64,000 bases of DNA from NCBI RefSeq assembly GCF_001294335.1, contig NZ_LGKG01000138.1, positions 1-64,000 of the forward strand, written 5' to 3'. The translations under genes were made by a program, and so were the position numbers. This DNA comes from Streptomyces chattanoogensis. Its GTDB lineage: Bacteria; Actinomycetota; Actinomycetes; Streptomycetales; Streptomycetaceae. The notes under the pieces are model-generated. The model did not search any database and was not told the origin of the DNA. It saw only the letters and a program-made list of their open reading frames with translations. Below are positions 60,321 to 64,000 of this stretch, in pieces (positions within the stretch are counted from its first letter, which is position 1; each line of letters starts with the position of its first letter).

Positions 60321-60555
60321 GAACAAGAGTGGGGGAAGTTCGTGATCGAGGACACGCCTCGTCCACTCCGTTGCGTTCATGTGGCGGGACGTGGTGCCCG
60401 ACGCGGGCCCGGAACTCGGCTCGCCGTCGCTCAGGCGGTGATGCGCTCCGCAGGGCCGGTCCACCACCCAGTGGACAGCGCGACACCAACCCACCGGTCG
60501 CATTGCATCTGCCGTGAACGTCGCCACCCCACGCCCCTGCGCGGGATCGAGCCGG

Positions 60556-61503
60556 CTACCGGAAGTCGGTTCGGCTCTCGGCCATCTCGACGCTGCTGTG
60601 CAGTTCGTTCGCCGCGTGGAGCGTGGAGGCGGCCGAGAGGGCGAGACAGCCGACCAGAAGGGCCGCAACCAGCCGGCGGCGTGAGCCGCGCGGTCCGGTC
60701 GCCCGGGTGGTGCCGGAATCCATGAGAGCCGCGACACGTCGAGGTACGGGTCCGCACGTGGCTCCGGGCACGAGCCTCGGGCGGCCTTCGGGTGCCACGG
60801 CCGCGAGAGCTGCCCTGCCGATCGCCCGGGCCGCGAGCTGCCGATCTCCTACAGCTTCGGCCGCGACCTCGTCCGCCCACCGCTCCAGGGCGTAGGTGAG
60901 CGGCTCACGCAGGCCGCGCAACAGCGGGTGCAGCGTTGCCGCCAGGTGCGCGCAGCTCAGGAACAGGTGGTGCCTTCCGGCGAGGTGTGCGCGCTCGTGG
61001 GCGAAGAGGACTTCGCGCTCCTCGGCGCTCAGCGACCGCAGCATCGCGCTGCTGACCACGATGCGGCCCCGGCGGCCGAAGGGGCCGGGCAGGGCGTAGG
61101 CGTAAGGGCGTTCGTCGGGATGTACGGACAGCTCACCGCTCGCGGTCCCGGCGGCCTGCCGGGCCGCCCGTAGCTCCCGCCAGTTGCGTGCGACGACGGC
61201 AACGGCCGCCACTGCTGCGCCGACGAGGAGGCCGGCAGCGAGGATCCCGACGGGCAGCGTCAGCTGCGTGCGGTCGTCCAGCAAGCCTGGCGAGATGCCT
61301 TCCAGCGCGGCGACCGGGGCGATCTGCAGGGCACCGCCCAGGGCAAGGACACCCAGGGCCGCGGTGCTGCACACGCCCAGCAGGGCCGAGCACGCCCCCA
61401 GCGTCCACGCGGCGGTGCGCGGGCTGAGTCGCGCGGTGACGCGGCGGGCGACCGGGACCGCGAGCAGCGGGATCAGCAGCGGGACCCAGACCACGAATTT
61501 CAT
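60556..61503 (-). CDS. M56-family (BlaR1/MecR1-like) membrane metallopeptidase
   Basis: The 315-residue protein has an N-terminal membrane domain (VVWVPLLIPLLAVPVARRV, WTLGACSALLGVCSTAALGVLALGGAL, LPVGILAAGLLVGAAVAAVAVVA). The zinc protease site is EREVLFAHERAHLAGRHH (HExxH), followed by ALERWADEVAAEA with the third ligand Glu. It lacks the C-terminal penicillin-sensor domain of BlaR1. Its likely substrate is BlaI, encoded just upstream with an ATGA overlap. Cleavage of BlaI would lift repression. Confidence 0.9.
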   Translation of the reverse strand: MKFVVWVPLLIPLLAVPVARRVTARLSPRTAAWTLGACSALLGVCSTAALGVLALGGALQIAPVAALEGISPGLLDDRTQLTLPVGILAAGLLVGAAVAAVAVVARNWRELRAARQAAGTASGELSVHPDERPYAYALPGPFGRRGRIVVSSAMLRSLSAEEREVLFAHERAHLAGRHHLFLSCAHLAATLHPLLRGLREPLTYALERWADEVAAEAVGDRQLAARAIGRAALAAVAPEGRPRLVPGATCGPVPRRVAALMDSGTTRATGPRGSRRRLVAALLVGCLALSAASTLHAANELHSSVEMAESRTDFR

Positions 61504-61880
61504 GCGTCGGCCTCCTCGCCACCGTTCAGCAGGGCCCGAAGCGTCTTCTCGTCCTCGTCGCTCAGGTCGGAGACGAACCGGGCCAGGATGCGGCCGCGGT
61601 CCTCGCCGCGGTCGAGTTCGGCGCGCATTCGACGAGCGCTCAGTCCAGGAGCGTCCGACGCCGGGAGATAGGCGTAGCCGCGTCCGGACCGCGAGCGGGT
61701 GACGATGCCCTTCTCGTGCAGCCTGGCCAGGATCGTCGTCACGGTCGTGCGGGCGAGTTCGGACCCCAGCGCCGTGCGGACCTCCCCGGCAGTGAGGCCG
61801 CCATCTGCGGCCCACAGCGCGGCCAGCACACTCGCTTCCAGTTCGCCGGACGGCCGGCGGTCGCCGCGCTCCTCAGTCAT
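61500..61880 (-). CDS. blaI: BlaI/MecI/CopY-family repressor
   Basis: The 126-residue protein has the PenR winged helix: LEASVLAALWAADGGLTAGEVRTALGSELARTTVTTILARLHEKGIVTRSRSGRGYAYLPA. A helical C-terminal dimer region follows (GRILARFVSDLSDEDEKTLRALL), where M56 peptidases usually cut. Its own tandem operator at 61904-61940 lies 24 bp upstream of the ATG, so it is autoregulated. The same site serves the divergent DedA-PAP2 operon, and a second pair lies upstream of the two-component system. Confidence 0.93.
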   Translation of the reverse strand: MTEERGDRRPSGELEASVLAALWAADGGLTAGEVRTALGSELARTTVTTILARLHEKGIVTRSRSGRGYAYLPASDAPGLSARRMRAELDRGEDRGRILARFVSDLSDEDEKTLRALLNGGEEADA

Positions 61881-61903
61881 GGAACGGATTATCCCATGAC
61901 ATC

Positions 61904-61940
61904 GTCTACAGTGATGTAGACCGACTACATTGCTGTAGAC
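61904..61940. promoter_or_regulatory. Tandem BlaI operators between blaI and dedA
   Basis: GTCTAC-N6-GTAGAC (61904-61921) and GACTAC-N6-GTAGAC (61923-61940) are placed in the divergent promoter region. They resemble the TACA/TGTA dyads bound by BlaI and CopY proteins. Confidence 0.85.
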
Positions 61941-61978
61941 AGACCGGGCGGCCCGCCGCCCCATGCCCCTCTCGGAAG

Positions 61979-62678
61979 GTGCCCGGCGTGCCGTGGTGTC
62001 CACAATTCTGCGCTCTGACCGCACACGGCCAGCTTGCGGTCGACGTCCTCGACGCCGGGTCGCTGCTGACCGCCTTCGGCGCGCTGGGCGTGGCTGTCGT
62101 CCTCTTCGCCGAGACCGGTCTGCTGGTCGGCTTCTTCCTGCCCGGCGACTCCCTGCTCTTCACCGCGGGGCTGCTGTGCGTGCCCAGTGGAACGGGGATG
62201 CATCTATCTCTTTCGCAGGTTCTCCTCGCGGCGGTCGGCGGGGCGCTGGCCGGAGCCCAGGCCCGGGTACTGGATCGGTCGCCGGGGCGGCCGGGCGCTC
62301 CTCGCCCGCAGCCGGTCCCGGCACCTGCATGAGGGAGCCGAACGCGCCGAGGAACTGCTGGCGCGCTATGGGCACGCCAAGGCCATCGTCTTGGCGCGCT
62401 TCGTCCCTGTCGTCCGCACCGTTCTCAACCCCCTGGCCGGAGCGCTCAAGGTCCCGGCACGGGTCTTCCTCCTGTGGCAGGTCATCGGCGGCCTGGCGTG
62501 GACCGTGGGCCTGGTGCTCGCCGGGTACGCACTCGGTTCCTCCATCCCCAACGTCGACCGCTACTTGCTGCCCCTGGTCGCCCTCATCGTGCTCCTTTCC
62601 CTTCTCCCCCTCGCACGAGAGGTTCTGCGGAGCCGTCGCACCCGCCGCGACCGAGGCACTGCCGGGGGCGAGGCATGA
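61979..62678 (+). pseudogene. DedA-family membrane protein, one-base frameshift
   Basis: The first frame gives VVLFAETGLLVGFFLPGDSLLFTAGLLC and LLAAVGGALAGAQA. At GGCCCGGG (about 62261-62268) the match continues one frame over as GYWIGRRGGRALLARSRS, then GHAKAIVLARFVPVVRTVLNPLAGALKVPARVFLLWQVIGGLAWT. One extra C explains the break. DedA proteins move undecaprenyl phosphate or other lipids across the membrane. Its stop overlaps the next ATG. It may be a genuine mutation or a sequencing error. Confidence 0.8.
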
Positions 62679-63277
62679 TGAACCGCGTACCCCTTTCCGC
62701 CCACCCGGCCTTCTATGACGACAGCCTCTACGCCTCCGTGACACGCCTCGCTCACCGCACACCCGCCGCAGTGGATTCGGTGATCTCCGCGTGGTCCGAG
62801 TACGGCCTCGGGCTGTTCGCCGTCCTCATGATCATCGCGTGGTGGCGGGCGCGCACGGCCGGGCTGCCGCAACTGCCCGCGCTGGCGGTGCCGGCCGTGG
62901 TCGTGCTCGCCTACGCGGCCAACGACGCCCTCAAGAGCCAGGTGGCAGAGCAGCGTCCCTGCCAGGTCTTGCCGGTAAAGCCGCTGGATCCCTGTCCGGC
63001 GCTGGGTGACTGGTCATTCCCGAGTAACCACGCTGCGATAGCCGCGGCGGCGGCCGCCGGTCTGTGGGGCATCGATCGGCTCCTGGGGTGGGTTGCCGCC
63101 TCGGCCGCGCTACTGATGGCCGCCTCCAGGGTCTGGATCGGCGCGCATTACCCGCACGATGCCCTTGCCGGTCTCCTGGTCGGGGCCGTCTTCGGCACCC
63201 TGCTGATCCACGTGGCCAAGCGGAGCGCCACCCTGTTCGGGCGGGGGCGCGCTCCCCGACAGGTGTCGGCGCAATGA
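62675..63277 (+). CDS. PAP2-family membrane phosphatase, copy 1
   Basis: The 200-residue protein has about five helices and the complete PAP2 signature. This comprises KSQVAEQRPCQ (KxxxxxxRP), WSFPSNHAAIAAAAA (PSxH) and SRVWIGAHYPHDALAG (SRxxxxxHxxxD). It dephosphorylates lipid phosphates such as undecaprenyl pyrophosphate or phosphatidate on the outer face. ATG 62675 overlaps the DedA stop. With DedA and the second PAP2 it forms a coupled lipid-carrier recycling operon under BlaI control. Confidence 0.92.
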   Translation: MMNRVPLSAHPAFYDDSLYASVTRLAHRTPAAVDSVISAWSEYGLGLFAVLMIIAWWRARTAGLPQLPALAVPAVVVLAYAANDALKSQVAEQRPCQVLPVKPLDPCPALGDWSFPSNHAAIAAAAAAGLWGIDRLLGWVAASAALLMAASRVWIGAHYPHDALAGLLVGAVFGTLLIHVAKRSATLFGRGRAPRQVSAQ

Positions 63278-63990
63278 GTGCGCCGGATGCCGTCGGCCCG
63301 GTGCGCGGGCCCCGGCCTGCCTGCCGCTCCTGGCCCGGCCCGCTGCGGATGGCAGCGGTCTGCGCCGCACTGTTCGCCGCACTCGTGACCACCGCCCTCA
63401 CGGGAGGCGGGAAGGGGGCGCTGCCCGGCGATCGAGCGCTGCACGACTGGACGCTGGTTCACCGACCGGACGCGGCCGTGGCGACGGCCCGGGCGTTGAC
63501 CGACTCCGGCACCGGTATCTGGCCCTATCTCCTAGTCGCGTTCGCCGGATTCCTCACGGGTCGCGGCGCACGAGGACGGACAGCCGGCGCGGTCGCCGCC
63601 CTCGCCGTACTCCTGCTCGGCCAGGGGCTGCGACTTGCCCTGATGCTGGTCATAGCCCGGCCACGGCCACCGCATGCCGACTGGGCAACGCACGCTTCAC
63701 GCTTCTCGATGCCTTCCGGGCACAGCACCACCTCTGCCCTCGTCGCCGGACTCGTGTGCTGGGCCGCCGCCCACGCCGCACGGCGAATCCTGCGCTGGTG
63801 CGTCTGGGGGCCGACTGTGCTGTGGGCGGCCGGTGTCGGTCTCACACGGATCTATCTGGGCGTTCGCTGGCCGAGCGATGTCGTCACCGGCTGGCTGCTG
63901 GCCGCTGCCTACCTGGCTACCATGGTTGCTCTCACCAGAGGCCGGCTGCCCGTTCCCAGGCCCCCGCGAACGCCTCGCGGCACGGGCTGA
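63274..63990 (+). CDS. PAP2-family membrane phosphatase, copy 2
   Basis: The 238-residue protein has about six helices. The second and third PAP2 motifs are present (SRFSMPSGHSTTSALVAG and LTRIYLGVRWPSDVVTG). The first is weak: LRLALMLVIARPRPP keeps RP but lacks the Lys at the usual place. In the third motif the His expected after the helix turn is replaced (YLGVRWPSD), where H is usual. The enzyme may therefore be impaired or act differently. Its ATG overlaps the stop of copy 1. Confidence 0.8.
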   Translation: MSAPDAVGPVRGPRPACRSWPGPLRMAAVCAALFAALVTTALTGGGKGALPGDRALHDWTLVHRPDAAVATARALTDSGTGIWPYLLVAFAGFLTGRGARGRTAGAVAALAVLLLGQGLRLALMLVIARPRPPHADWATHASRFSMPSGHSTTSALVAGLVCWAAAHAARRILRWCVWGPTVLWAAGVGLTRIYLGVRWPSDVVTGWLLAAAYLATMVALTRGRLPVPRPPRTPRGTG

Positions 63991-64000
63991 GCAGTGCCGC

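Noticed and set aside
60342..60725. Possible plus-strand gene right after the BlaI operators
   Set aside because: The GTG at 60342 has no clear ribosome binding site, and the translated sequence is Arg/Pro/His-rich without motif and runs into the M56 gene. The operators are more simply read as acting on the response regulator.

Overview
The window has the marks of a Streptomyces accessory region, for example a chromosome arm, an integrated element or a large plasmid. The DNA is very GC-rich. Coding regions show strong GC3 bias and many GTG starts. The gene content is typical of streptomycetes: an XRE/DUF397 pair, a HEPN_SAV_6107 protein, an ECF sigma factor with a DGPF partner, secreted nucleases, DmdR/IdeR-type iron boxes and an indigoidine synthetase. 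No rRNA, tRNA or CRISPR array was seen. Insertion-sequence copies and relics are dense, and several genes are cut, frameshifted or fused at their edges.

Layout. 0.4-3 kb: a frameshifted secreted NucA/NucB nuclease and a DUF6461 protein. 3.2-5.1 kb: a dead IS5-type element abutting a D-threonine aldolase/D-serine dehydratase-like enzyme. 6-10 kb: small regulators, a sigma-like protein, a DUF574-type methyltransferase and the XRE/DUF397 pair with a strong palindrome. 10.4-15.5 kb: truncated haemoglobin, an IS5-type element whose best-matching outer end lies beyond an oxidoreductase gene, a Rid protein and a divergent HxlR/SDR pair. 15.6-21 kb: PD-(D/E)xK-like, HEPN and CoiA-like genes among integrase, excisionase and IstB remnants. 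21.9-32.3 kb: secreted and lipoproteins (including a 1,362-residue transglycosylase plus SGNH-esterase protein), an HNH nuclease and an ECF sigma operon. 32.4-38.4 kb: IS630, MurJ, GlxA-type regulator, HD hydrolase and esterase.

38.65-42.27 kb is the most striking structure. It is a 3.62-kb unit with long inverted ends (about 115 bp) and a 3-bp TTA target duplication. It is inserted into an IS5 relic whose two halves lie exactly on either side. Besides its transposase it carries a MarR regulator with a 36-bp palindromic operator, a membrane transporter-like protein and a pentapeptide-repeat protein. It looks like an insertion sequence that has captured a self-regulated drug-resistance-like cassette.

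43-52 kb: a thioredoxin-fold/methyltransferase fusion, then genes preceded by iron-box-like palindromes. These are a membrane protein, a ZIP metal transporter, an EamA exporter - indigoidine synthetase - tautomerase operon, and a broken DoxX gene. The layout suggests metal-controlled blue-pigment synthesis. 52.3-54.1 kb: an ECF42-like sigma factor with its DGPF partner.

54.8-64 kb: an envelope-stress-like island with a BASS transporter, two COG4705-like membrane proteins, an OmpR-type two-component system, BlaI/M56 and a DedA-PAP2-PAP2 operon. Tandem BlaI-type operators stand before BlaI/M56 and DedA, and a second pair lies upstream of the two-component system. Both COG4705 genes carry the same 11-bp direct repeat, which suggests a two-tier circuit from BlaI to response regulator to membrane proteins.
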